Of a stretch of 64,000 bases of DNA, positions 18,010-26,214 are shown in pieces. The notes beneath the pieces are model-generated. The model saw only the letters and a program-made list of their open reading frames with translations, was not told where the DNA came from and did not search any database. The DNA is from Rhizorhabdus wittichii RW1 (GTDB lineage: Bacteria > Pseudomonadota > Alphaproteobacteria > Sphingomonadales > Sphingomonadaceae). The first letter of the stretch is position 1, and each line of letters begins with the position of its first letter. The DNA lies in assembly GCA_000016765.1 (NCBI GenBank), contig CP000699.1, positions 248,001-312,000 of the forward strand. The letters run 5' to 3'. Position numbers and translations under genes: made by a program.

Positions 18010-19007
18010 AGCCGCCGCTCGCGCACCAGATGGTAAAGGAAGACGGGGACGCCGAGCAGCGAGGTGAGCACGCCGAGCCGCAGCTCGCTGTCGGCGGTCG
18101 GGATCAGCCGCACCGCGATATCGGCCGCGCTGAGCAGCGCCGCGCCGCCGAGCGCCGAGGGCAGCAGCAGCGCCGAGGGCGAGCGATCGGTGAGCGGGCG
18201 GAGCAGGTGCGGGACGATCAGCCCGACGAAGCCGATCGCGCCCGACACCGCGACCGCGCCGCCGACCCCGATCGCGACCCCGGCGAGCAGCCGCCAGCGC
18301 AGCGCGCGCAGGTCGACGCCGAGCGTCCGGGCGGCATCCTCGCCCAGGGTCAGCGCGTCGAGCGCGCGAGCGTTCCACAGCAGCAGCGTCGCGCCGATCG
18401 CGATGCAGGGCAGCGCCAGCCAGAAATGCTCGAACGAGCGATCCTCGAGCGACCCCATCAGCCAACTCATGATCTCCATCGCCGCGAAGGGATTGGGCGC
18501 GAGGTTGAGCGCGAGGCTGATCCCCGCGCCGCCGAGCGTGCCGACCGCGATCCCGGCGAGGATCAGCGAGAGCGGGCTTTCGGCGCGCCCGGCGAGCAGC
18601 AGCAGCGGCGCGAGGCCGAGCAGCGCCCCGGCGACCGCGAGCAGCGGCAGCGCCAGCGGATGCGCCTGGGCGAGCCCGAAATAGAGCGCGATCACCGCGC
18701 CGAGCGCCGCGACGTTGGAGGTGCCGAGCACCGACGGCTCGGCGAGCGGGTTGCGCAGATAGCCTTGCAGGACCGCGCCGCCGAGGCCGAGCATCCCGCC
18801 GACCAGCAGGCCGAGCAGCGCGCGGGGCAGCCGCAGTTCGAGCAGCACGGCGCGCAGCACCGGATCACCGCCGCCCGCCAGGATCGCGGCGATCTCGCCC
18901 GATCCGAAGCGGGTCGGCCCGGTCAGCAGCGAGCCGACGGCAAGCAGCAGCGCGGCGGCGGCCAGCGCGGCGATCAGGATCAGGCGCTTGGGGAAGGTGC
19001 TGCTCAT
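18003..19007 (-). CDS. ABC transporter permease, FecCD/BtuC type
   Basis: 334 residues with about ten membrane helices. Family motifs are visible: GGMLGLGGAVLQGYLRNPLAEPSVLGTS near residue 95, GIAVGTLGGAGISL, WLMGSLE, LGVDLRALRWRLL and GFVGLIVPHLLR (the coupling-helix region). FecCD/BtuC permeases form homodimers that translocate iron chelates or vitamin B12. The binding-protein gene is divergent, with only 45 bp between starts, too short to contain a full cobalamin riboswitch. The exact substrate is therefore not shown by the sequence. Confidence 0.93.
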   Translation of the reverse strand: MSSTFPKRLILIAALAAAALLLAVGSLLTGPTRFGSGEIAAILAGGGDPVLRAVLLELRLPRALLGLLVGGMLGLGGAVLQGYLRNPLAEPSVLGTSNVAALGAVIALYFGLAQAHPLALPLLAVAGALLGLAPLLLLAGRAESPLSLILAGIAVGTLGGAGISLALNLAPNPFAAMEIMSWLMGSLEDRSFEHFWLALPCIAIGATLLLWNARALDALTLGEDAARTLGVDLRALRWRLLAGVAIGVGGAVAVSGAIGFVGLIVPHLLRPLTDRSPSALLLPSALGGAALLSAADIAVRLIPTADSELRLGVLTSLLGVPVFLYHLVRERRLW

Positions 19008-19052
19008 CGGGGCGGCTTGACCCTAGCGGGCCCTTCTCCGAATGAGAAGCCG

Positions 19053-19889
19053 ATGCGGTTCCGAAATCTTGGCCGGCTCCTGACGGGGTTGTCGCTGGCG
19101 CTCGCGGCGGCGGGCCCGCTGTCGGCCGCGCCGCGGCGGATCGTCTCGCTCAGCCTGTGCGCCGACCAATATCTGCTGCTGCTCGCCGATCCGGGCCAGA
19201 TCGTCGCGCTCAACCGCTTCTCGCACGATCCGGCGATGTCGTGGGGCGTCGCGAAGGCGCGGCGCTTCCCGGCGGTGCGCGGCAGCGCCGAGGAGATGCT
19301 GACGCTGAAGCCCGACTTGGTCTTCACCTCGGGCTTCGGCACCCCCGCGGCGCTGGCGGTGCTGCGCAGCCGCAAGGTGCGGCTCGTCGACATCGGCTGG
19401 GCCGACAGCTTCGCCGGCATCGAGCGGACCGCGCGGACGATCGCCGCCGAGATCGGCCATCCCGCGCGCGGCGAGGCGCTGATCGCGGCGATGCGCGCCC
19501 GGATCAGGGCGCTGGGCCCGCCGCCGGGGCGGGGTCGGATCGCGGCCTATTATCAGCGGCGCGGCTATCTGACCGGGCAGGGGACGCTGATCGACGAGAT
19601 GATGCGTCGCGCCGGGCTGACCAACCTCGCCACCCGGCTCGACCGGCCGATGCTGTCGCGCCTGTCGCTGGAGGAGATGGCGGTGGCGCGGCCCGACTTC
19701 CTGCTCGTCGAGAATGGCGACCAGGTCCGCGACAAGGGAACCGAGCTGCTCCAGCACCCGCTGCTCCGCCGCGCGGTGCCGGCGGGGCGGCGCATCGTCA
19801 TCCCCGAGGCGCTGACCACCTGCGGCGGGCCGTCTTATCCCGACGCGATGGCGACCTTGTACCGGGGGATCGAGCGGGCGGATCGCTAA
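19053..19889 (+). CDS. Periplasmic binding protein, BtuF/FecB type
   Basis: 278 residues with a cleavable signal peptide (LLTGLSLALAAAGPLSAAP) and the helical-backbone metal-receptor fold: RIVSLSLCADQYLLLLADP, then MLTLKPDLVFTSGFG and the linking helix. The CADQ..L..L segment is frequently seen in cobalamin-binding BtuF-like proteins of alphaproteobacteria, so B12 or a related corrinoid is the first guess and a siderophore the second. It is divergent from its permease and ATPase. The ATG at 19053 was chosen because the signal peptide begins there. Repeat D follows 2 nt after the stop. Confidence 0.87.
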   Translation: MRFRNLGRLLTGLSLALAAAGPLSAAPRRIVSLSLCADQYLLLLADPGQIVALNRFSHDPAMSWGVAKARRFPAVRGSAEEMLTLKPDLVFTSGFGTPAALAVLRSRKVRLVDIGWADSFAGIERTARTIAAEIGHPARGEALIAAMRARIRALGPPPGRGRIAAYYQRRGYLTGQGTLIDEMMRRAGLTNLATRLDRPMLSRLSLEEMAVARPDFLLVENGDQVRDKGTELLQHPLLRRAVPAGRRIVIPEALTTCGGPSYPDAMATLYRGIERADR

Positions 19890-19890
19890 T

Positions 19891-20037
19891 CGTCATGCCA
19901 GCCTCTCGACTGCCTGCAAGGCAGGCGCTCGGGATAAACTTCAGCCAAAGGCTGAAGGCTGGCATCCATGTCTGCACTCTCCCCGATGGTCATCTGGCTG
20001 ATGAGAGGCATGGACCCCAGCCTTCGCTGGGGCGACG
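19891..20037. repeat. Composite inverted repeat, variant D
   Basis: A 147-bp intergenic element between the convergent binding-protein gene and the gene at 20045. It opens with cgtcatgccagcct, and agccttcgctggggcgacg closes it. Inside are nested perfect hairpins: ctgcctgcaaggcag near 19910, and cttcagcc/ggctgaag separated by three A. The opening atgccagcct pairs with aggctggcat near 19957. It shares the 'cgtcat ... gacg' ends with copies A-C but is larger and differs inside. Confidence 0.7.
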
Positions 20038-20044
20038 TGGCGGT

Positions 20045-20758
20045 TCAGCGCGTCTCGCCGTCCTCGCCGCGATATTTGAGTTCGAGGTAGCGGCCCTGGG
20101 TCGCGAGCTTGTTGAGGTCGCCGCTGACGATCTGCTCGCTCAGCCGCGCCAGCTCCTCGTCGACGACCTGGAGGCCCTCGACGAGCTGGCGATCAGGCGA
20201 GCTGCCGTTGCGTTCGGCGCGGCGCATCCCCTCGGGCACGCGCTTGTAACCCTCGACCAGCTCGGGAAGCTCCTCCGCCATCAGCTTGCGGAACTCGAAG
20301 GCGGCGGGTTCGCGCGGGTCGATCTGGGCGAGTTGGGGGCCGATCGCCTCCAGCTTGATGCCGATCGCGTCGGCCAGTTGCTGCGCGGGCGCGGGCAGGG
20401 CGGGGCGCTGCGCCTCCAGCCAGCGTTCGGTCTGCGACGGCAGCAGCGGCAGCTCGCTCTTCGCCATCTGCTGGGGGGTCGGCTCGGGCGCCTGCGGCCA
20501 GCCGAGGATGCCGAAGAACACGATCGCCATCGCCACCAGCATCAGGAAGAAGCCCCAGATGCCGAGCGGGGTGACGAAGCTGCCGATCAGCCCCCCGGCC
20601 AGCGCGACGCCGAGCACCGCGAAGAAGGCATATTTGAGCCGGCGGAAGAAGCCGACGACGCGGCGGCGATGCGCCTTGATCGCGCGGGGCGTGGTGCGCG
20701 CGCGGATGCGTTCGAGCACCTCCTCGGCGCGGTCCATGGTGACGCGGCTGTCGGCCAT
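20045..20758 (-). CDS. Membrane protein next to TelA (XpaC-like candidate)
   Basis: 237 residues. A basic, charged N terminus is followed by two close membrane helices (YAFFAVLGVALAGGLIGSFV and GIWGFFLMLVAMAIVFFGIL near 43-85) and then a long helical, charged cytoplasmic domain. I cannot name it with certainty. In many bacteria the partner of TelA is an XpaC-family protein ('5-bromo-4-chloroindolyl phosphate hydrolysis' family) with the same layout, and this gene follows telA by 16 nt on the same strand. The family's biochemical role is unsettled. Confidence 0.7.
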   Translation of the reverse strand: MADSRVTMDRAEEVLERIRARTTPRAIKAHRRRVVGFFRRLKYAFFAVLGVALAGGLIGSFVTPLGIWGFFLMLVAMAIVFFGILGWPQAPEPTPQQMAKSELPLLPSQTERWLEAQRPALPAPAQQLADAIGIKLEAIGPQLAQIDPREPAAFEFRKLMAEELPELVEGYKRVPEGMRRAERNGSSPDRQLVEGLQVVDEELARLSEQIVSGDLNKLATQGRYLELKYRGEDGETR

Positions 20759-20774
20759 CGGCTGTCCCGCTATC

Positions 20775-21962
20775 CTATTCCAGCGCCTTGAACGGCTCGG
20801 CCTGCGCCTGGTTGGCGCCTTCGGCCCGCGCGATATAGCCGCGCGACTTCTCGACCTCGCTGGTCAGCGTGTTGACGGTCTGCTTCATCGACGACAGCGC
20901 CTCGACCTTGAAGCGGTCGATCGTGTCCATCGTGTCGTAGATGTTCTGGAAGGCGCGCTGCAGCGTCTCGATCGGGATGGTCGAGGCGGCCGCCTGCTTG
21001 TGGATCTCGCCGGTCTGGTTCTTGAGCATCGAGCCGGTCGACTCGATCATGTTCGCGGTCGTCGTGTTGAGCGCGGTGATCTGTTCGAGGACCAGCTTCT
21101 GGTTGGTCAGCGCCTGCGCGACCGTCACCGCGGTGCGCAGCGCCGAGACGGTGGTGGTCGAGGCGCGGTCGACGCCCTTCACCAGCTCGACATTGTTCTT
21201 CTTGACCAGGTCGAGCGCGAGATAGCCCTGCACGGTGACCGCCATCTGGGTCAGCAGGTCCTGGCTGCGCTGGCGGATGTAGAACAAAGCGGTCTCGCGG
21301 ATCGTCTTGGCCTTCTCCGGATCGCTGCTGTCGAGTTCGAGCGCCTTGGCCTCCAGCTTGTCGTCGAGCTTCTTCGACAGGTGGATCATCTGTTCGAGCC
21401 GGCCCATCGCCGCCCACAGATTCTGCCGCTCGACGTCGATCGCGGCATTGTCCTTGATCAGCTCGTCCTTGCCCGAGGCGAGGTTGCGCAGGATCGAGGA
21501 GATGTGGCTCTGCGCCGACTTGTAGCTGTCGAAATAGTCGCGCATCCGGCTGCCGAACGGGATGATCCCGAACAGCTTCCGGCGGGTGAACAGGTCGCCC
21601 TTCGATCCGGGGTCGAGATCCTCGATGGTGCGGCGCAGCTCGGCCAGGTCGGCGCCGACGCCGGTGTCGGCATCCATCGCGCGGACGGGACGGTCGAGGA
21701 AGCGGTTCGACTGGCCGGCCGCCTCGGCGATCTCCTTGCGGCCCATATTGCTGATCGAATCGACGCGCTTGCCGAATTCGGGGCTGTTGACGTCCTGCGC
21801 GACCAGTTCCTCGATGAAGCCGTCGACCTTCTCGTCGAGCTTGGTGCGCTGCTCGTCGCTGAGCGGCACGAGACCGGCGGCCTTCTCCGGGGCGAGCACC
21901 TTCACCGGAGCCGGCGCCTGCAGCACCAGATCGGGTTCCTCGGTCGTCGTCGTGGTTGCCAT
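20775..21962 (-). CDS. telA: TelA-family protein (toxic anion resistance)
   Basis: 395 residues, almost all alpha-helical and without membrane segments, matching the TelA family: KGDLFTRRKLFGIIPFGSRMRDYFDSYKSAQSHI is the conserved 'G..LFGIIPFG' region (residues about 110-140), followed by coiled-coil stretches and the conserved QALTNQKLVLEQITALN segment. TelA was named for tellurite resistance, but its molecular action is unknown; relatives associate with envelope stress. The ATG at 21962 has a ggag ribosome site 9-10 nt upstream. It forms an operon with the two-helix membrane protein at 20045. Confidence 0.9.
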   Translation of the reverse strand: MATTTTTEEPDLVLQAPAPVKVLAPEKAAGLVPLSDEQRTKLDEKVDGFIEELVAQDVNSPEFGKRVDSISNMGRKEIAEAAGQSNRFLDRPVRAMDADTGVGADLAELRRTIEDLDPGSKGDLFTRRKLFGIIPFGSRMRDYFDSYKSAQSHISSILRNLASGKDELIKDNAAIDVERQNLWAAMGRLEQMIHLSKKLDDKLEAKALELDSSDPEKAKTIRETALFYIRQRSQDLLTQMAVTVQGYLALDLVKKNNVELVKGVDRASTTTVSALRTAVTVAQALTNQKLVLEQITALNTTTANMIESTGSMLKNQTGEIHKQAAASTIPIETLQRAFQNIYDTMDTIDRFKVEALSSMKQTVNTLTSEVEKSRGYIARAEGANQAQAEPFKALE

Positions 21963-22087
21963 GCCCCTTGGTCTCCTGATGCGTTGTTGGACGGAAGATG
22001 GCCGCATGGGGTGCATTATTCAAGCGATACGGCGCGGACCGCGGAGCCGCTCCGGCCGGCGTTACGATTGCGCATTCCAAAATCGAA

Positions 22088-22224
22088 CGATTGCGTTTTC
22101 TGCAATCGTCATTGCCGCATCAGCATTTGTCGAATCGGGCGCCGGCCCGCAAAGGGAGCGGGCCTTTCAGGCATCCTCTCCTAATGACTTACGGGCTGGT
22201 TCTTCGGAGCCGGCCCTTTTTTTT
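22088..22224 (+). ncRNA. Candidate small RNA upstream of typA
   Basis: No protein gene precedes this stretch on the + strand, yet it ends in a strong intrinsic terminator. Three perfect stem-loops stand in series. SL1 is at 22088-22108 (cgattgc/gcaatcg, 7 bp), SL2 at 22144-22164 (ggcccgc/gcgggcc, 7 bp) and SL3 at 22193-22216 (gggctgg/ccggccc, with one G-U pair), followed by eight T. Between SL2 and SL3 lies a single-stranded, C/U-rich stretch (gcatcctctcctaatgac) that could act as a seed. The 5' end is not defined; no clear promoter was found. The long U tail would suit Hfq binding. I do not recognise a named RNA family. Confidence 0.45.
22193..22224 (+). terminator. Rho-independent terminator before typA
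   Basis: A 7-bp GC-rich stem (22193-22199 with 22210-22216), a 10-nt loop containing ttcttcgg, and an uninterrupted run of eight T. The nearest upstream gene (telA) is transcribed away from it, so it must end some other + strand transcript. Confidence 0.85.
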
Positions 22225-22282
22225 GTCGGCGGGCGATCGGGCCCGTCCTGCGGATAAAGGTCGAAAGGGCGGAACGGCGCCC

Positions 22283-22311
22283 TTGTTGCATTGCGCCAAT
22301 TCCGCTATGCG
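22283..22311 (+). promoter_or_regulatory. Possible typA promoter
   Basis: TTGTTG at 22283-22288 and TATGCG at 22306-22311 with a 17-bp spacer, 36 bp upstream of the typA ATG and downstream of the terminator. A short hairpin (aagggc/gccctt, 22265-22284) overlaps the -35 element. The -10 match is weak. Confidence 0.25.
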
Positions 22312-22346
22312 CGCGCCAGATTCCTCCAAACAGGACCGGATATTAT

Positions 22347-24170
22347 ATGAGCCTTCGCAACGTGGCCATCATCGCCCACGTCGATCACGGCAAGACCACG
22401 CTCGTCGACCAGCTTTTCCGGCAGTCGGGCACTTTCCGCGACAACCAGCGCGTCGAAGAACGCGCGATGGATTCGAACGACCTCGAAAAGGAACGCGGGA
22501 TCACCATCCTGGCCAAGTGCACCTCGGTCGAATGGGAAGGGACCCGCATCAACATCGTCGACACGCCCGGCCACGCCGACTTCGGCGGCGAGGTGGAGCG
22601 CATCCTGTCGATGGTCGACGGCGTCATCCTGCTGGTCGACTCCTCCGAAGGCGCGATGCCGCAGACCAAGTTCGTGACCGGCAAGGCGCTGGCGCTGGGG
22701 CTGCGCCCGATCGTCGTGGTCAACAAGATCGACCGGCCGGACGAGCGCACCCAGGAGGTGCTCGACGAGGTGTTCGACCTGTTCGTCTCATTGGACGCGA
22801 CCGACGAGCAGCTCGACTTCCCGGTCCTGTTCGCCAGCGGCCGCAACGGCTATGCCAATGAGGACCCGTCGGCGCGCTCGGGCACGCTGAAGCCGCTGTT
22901 CCAGAAGATCGTCGACCATGTGCCGGCGCCGAAGGCCGATCCCAACGGCCCGTTCAAATTCCTGGTGACGCTGCTCGACCGCGACAATTTCGTCGGCCGC
23001 ATCCTCACCGGCCTGGTCCAGAGCGGCACCGTCAAGATCAACTCGCCGGTCCACGCGCTCGATCCCGAGGGCAATGTCGTCGAGACCGGCCGCGCGTCGA
23101 AGATCATGGCGTTCCGGGGCCTCGAGCGGGTTCCCGTCGACGAGGCGAAGGCCGGCGACATCATCTCGATCGCGGGCCTGACCGTCGCGACCGTCGCCAA
23201 CACCATCGCCGATCCGAGCGTCACCGAGCCGCTGCACGCGCAGCCGATCGATCCGCCGACGCTGTCGATGCGCTTCGCCGTCAACGACAGCCCGATGGCC
23301 GGCCGCGAAGGCAGCAAGGTGACGAGCCGGATGATTCGCGACCGTCTGTTCCGCGAGGCGGAATCGAACGTCGCGATCAAGGTGACCGAGAGCGACGACA
23401 AGGACAGCTTCGAGGTCGCCGGCCGCGGCGAGCTCCAGCTCGGCGTGCTGATCGAGACGATGCGCCGCGAGGGCTTCGAGCTCGGCATCAGCCGCCCGCG
23501 CGTGCTGTTCCGCGAGAATGAGCAGGGCGGCCGCGAGGAGCCCTATGAGACCGTCGTGATCGACGTCGACGACGATTATTCGGGCACGGTCGTCGACAAG
23601 ATGGCGCAGCGCAAGGCCGAGATGACCGACATGCGCCCGTCGGGCGGCGGCAAGACCCGCATCACCTTCTCGGCGCCGTCGCGCGGCCTGATCGGCTATC
23701 ATGGCGAGTTCCTGTCCGACACGCGCGGCACCGGCATCATGAACCGGCTGTTCGAGAAATACGGCCCCCACAAGGGCAATATCGAAGGCCGCAAGAACGG
23801 CGTGCTGATCTCCAACGGCGCGGGCGAGGCGAACAGCTATGCGCTCGGCCCGCTCGAGGATCGCGGCATCCTGTTCGTCGGCCATGGCGAGGCGCTCTAC
23901 GAGGGCATGATCGTCGGCGAGAACGCCAAGACCGACGATCTCGAAGTCAACCCGATGAAGGCGAAGCAGCTCACCAACTTCCGCGCCTCGGGCGGCAAGG
24001 ACGACGCGATCCGCCTGACCCCGCCGAAGCGGATGACGCTGGAGCAGGCGATCGCCTATATCGACGACGACGAGCTCGTCGAGGTGACGCCGAAGTCGAT
24101 CCGGCTGCGCAAGCGCCACCTCGACCCCCACGAGCGCAAGCGCGCGAGCCGGGCCAAGGCGGCGGCTTGA
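22347..24170 (+). CDS. typA: Ribosome-binding GTPase TypA/BipA
   Basis: 607 residues of the translation-factor GTPase TypA/BipA. The G domain shows IAHVDHGKTTLVDQLF (G1), the RGITI switch (ERGITILAK), DTPGHADFGGEVERI (G3) and NKIDRPD (G4). EF-G-like domains III and V and the BipA-specific C-terminal domain follow (SRGLIGYHGEFLSDTRGTG; RLTPPKRMTLEQAIAYIDDDELVEVTP). It assists 50S maturation and translation under cold or other stress in E. coli. Length and motif order are standard. The ATG at 22347 has an 'agga' upstream. Confidence 0.97.
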   Translation: MSLRNVAIIAHVDHGKTTLVDQLFRQSGTFRDNQRVEERAMDSNDLEKERGITILAKCTSVEWEGTRINIVDTPGHADFGGEVERILSMVDGVILLVDSSEGAMPQTKFVTGKALALGLRPIVVVNKIDRPDERTQEVLDEVFDLFVSLDATDEQLDFPVLFASGRNGYANEDPSARSGTLKPLFQKIVDHVPAPKADPNGPFKFLVTLLDRDNFVGRILTGLVQSGTVKINSPVHALDPEGNVVETGRASKIMAFRGLERVPVDEAKAGDIISIAGLTVATVANTIADPSVTEPLHAQPIDPPTLSMRFAVNDSPMAGREGSKVTSRMIRDRLFREAESNVAIKVTESDDKDSFEVAGRGELQLGVLIETMRREGFELGISRPRVLFRENEQGGREEPYETVVIDVDDDYSGTVVDKMAQRKAEMTDMRPSGGGKTRITFSAPSRGLIGYHGEFLSDTRGTGIMNRLFEKYGPHKGNIEGRKNGVLISNGAGEANSYALGPLEDRGILFVGHGEALYEGMIVGENAKTDDLEVNPMKAKQLTNFRASGGKDDAIRLTPPKRMTLEQAIAYIDDDELVEVTPKSIRLRKRHLDPHERKRASRAKAAA

Positions 24171-24182
24171 GGCCATGACTTT

Positions 24183-24325
24183 CCCCTCCCTTTCAAGGGA
24201 GGGGATCAAGGGGTGGGTGGCGAGCGCAGCGAGCCTGCCCCGGCCATTCCATGGAACTCCGCCGAGGGGCGTCGAGCCCCTCGGCTCCGTCACCCACCCC
24301 CGGCCCCTCCCTTGAAAGGGAGGGG
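24183..24325. repeat. Long inverted repeat after typA, variant E
   Basis: A 143-bp element between typA and the convergent gene at 24336. Outer ends are cccctccctttcaagggagg and its counterpart cccctcccttgaaagggagg, each also a self-hairpin. Inner arms ggggtgggtg and cacccacccc pair, and a central hairpin cgaggggc/gcccctcg is present. This is a different family from the gcgaaagc elements. It may serve as a bidirectional terminator. Confidence 0.8.
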
Positions 24326-24335
24326 GGTGATGTGG

Positions 24336-24602
24336 CTAGTCGAACAGCTCCTCCAGGAAGCTCTTCTTCCGCTTGTACCTGTGGCGGTCGTCATGAGGGC
24401 GGCCGTAGGACGGCTGCGGCGCGGGATCAGGGCCGCGCGGCGGTGCCTGCGGCGCGAGCTCGGCGGCCGAGCGCTCGATGATCTTGTCGAGCTCGCCGCG
24501 GTCGAGCCAGACGCCCCGGCATTGCTGGCAATAGTCGATCTCGACATTCTGGCGCGTGCTCATCGTCAGCGGCACCGCGCAGACGGGGCAGTTCATGGAC
24601 AT
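24336..24602 (-). CDS. Small zinc-ribbon protein (TFIIB-type zinc finger family)
   Basis: 88 residues. The N-terminal half is a zinc ribbon with CPVC at 5-8 and CQQC at 25-28 followed by RGVWLDRGELDKII, the signature of the bacterial zf-TFIIB family. The rest is low-complexity, rich in Pro and Arg, ending in a basic stretch (RYKRKKSFLEELFD). Its function is unknown; such proteins may bind zinc or nucleic acid. It is monocistronic, between repeat E and the gltD 3' region. The second ATG two codons in is an alternative start. Confidence 0.88.
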   Translation of the reverse strand: MSMNCPVCAVPLTMSTRQNVEIDYCQQCRGVWLDRGELDKIIERSAAELAPQAPPRGPDPAPQPSYGRPHDDRHRYKRKKSFLEELFD

Positions 24603-24721
24603 GATGGTCGTCTCCCTCGATGGTGCGCCCGGCGCGTGAGGAAGATGGACCCCGCGTCACCGAGCATGCTCGATGCGGTCCGACATCACGATCCGATGGA
24701 TCGCCAGAGGGGCCCGGTCCC

Positions 24722-24741
24722 GCTCCCTTGAGATAGGGAGC
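24722..24741 (-). terminator. Stem-loop downstream of gltD
   Basis: A perfect 7-bp stem (gctccct/agggagc) with a 6-nt loop, 24 nt past the gltD stop. There is no T tract, so termination would be weak or Rho-dependent. Confidence 0.35.
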
Positions 24742-24764
24742 AGGCGGGGCAGGGCAAGGGCCGA

Positions 24765-26201
<1,437 letters not shown>

Positions 26202-26214
26202 CATCAATCTCCGG

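Noticed and set aside
18010-18465. Upstream extension of the ABC ATPase frame
   Set aside because: The extension lies inside the permease gene in another frame and has Arg/Ala-rich composition; the ATG at 18009 gives a normal-length ATPase.
19008-19052. Cobalamin riboswitch between the ABC importer genes
   Set aside because: Only 45 bp are available and the B12-box sequence is absent.
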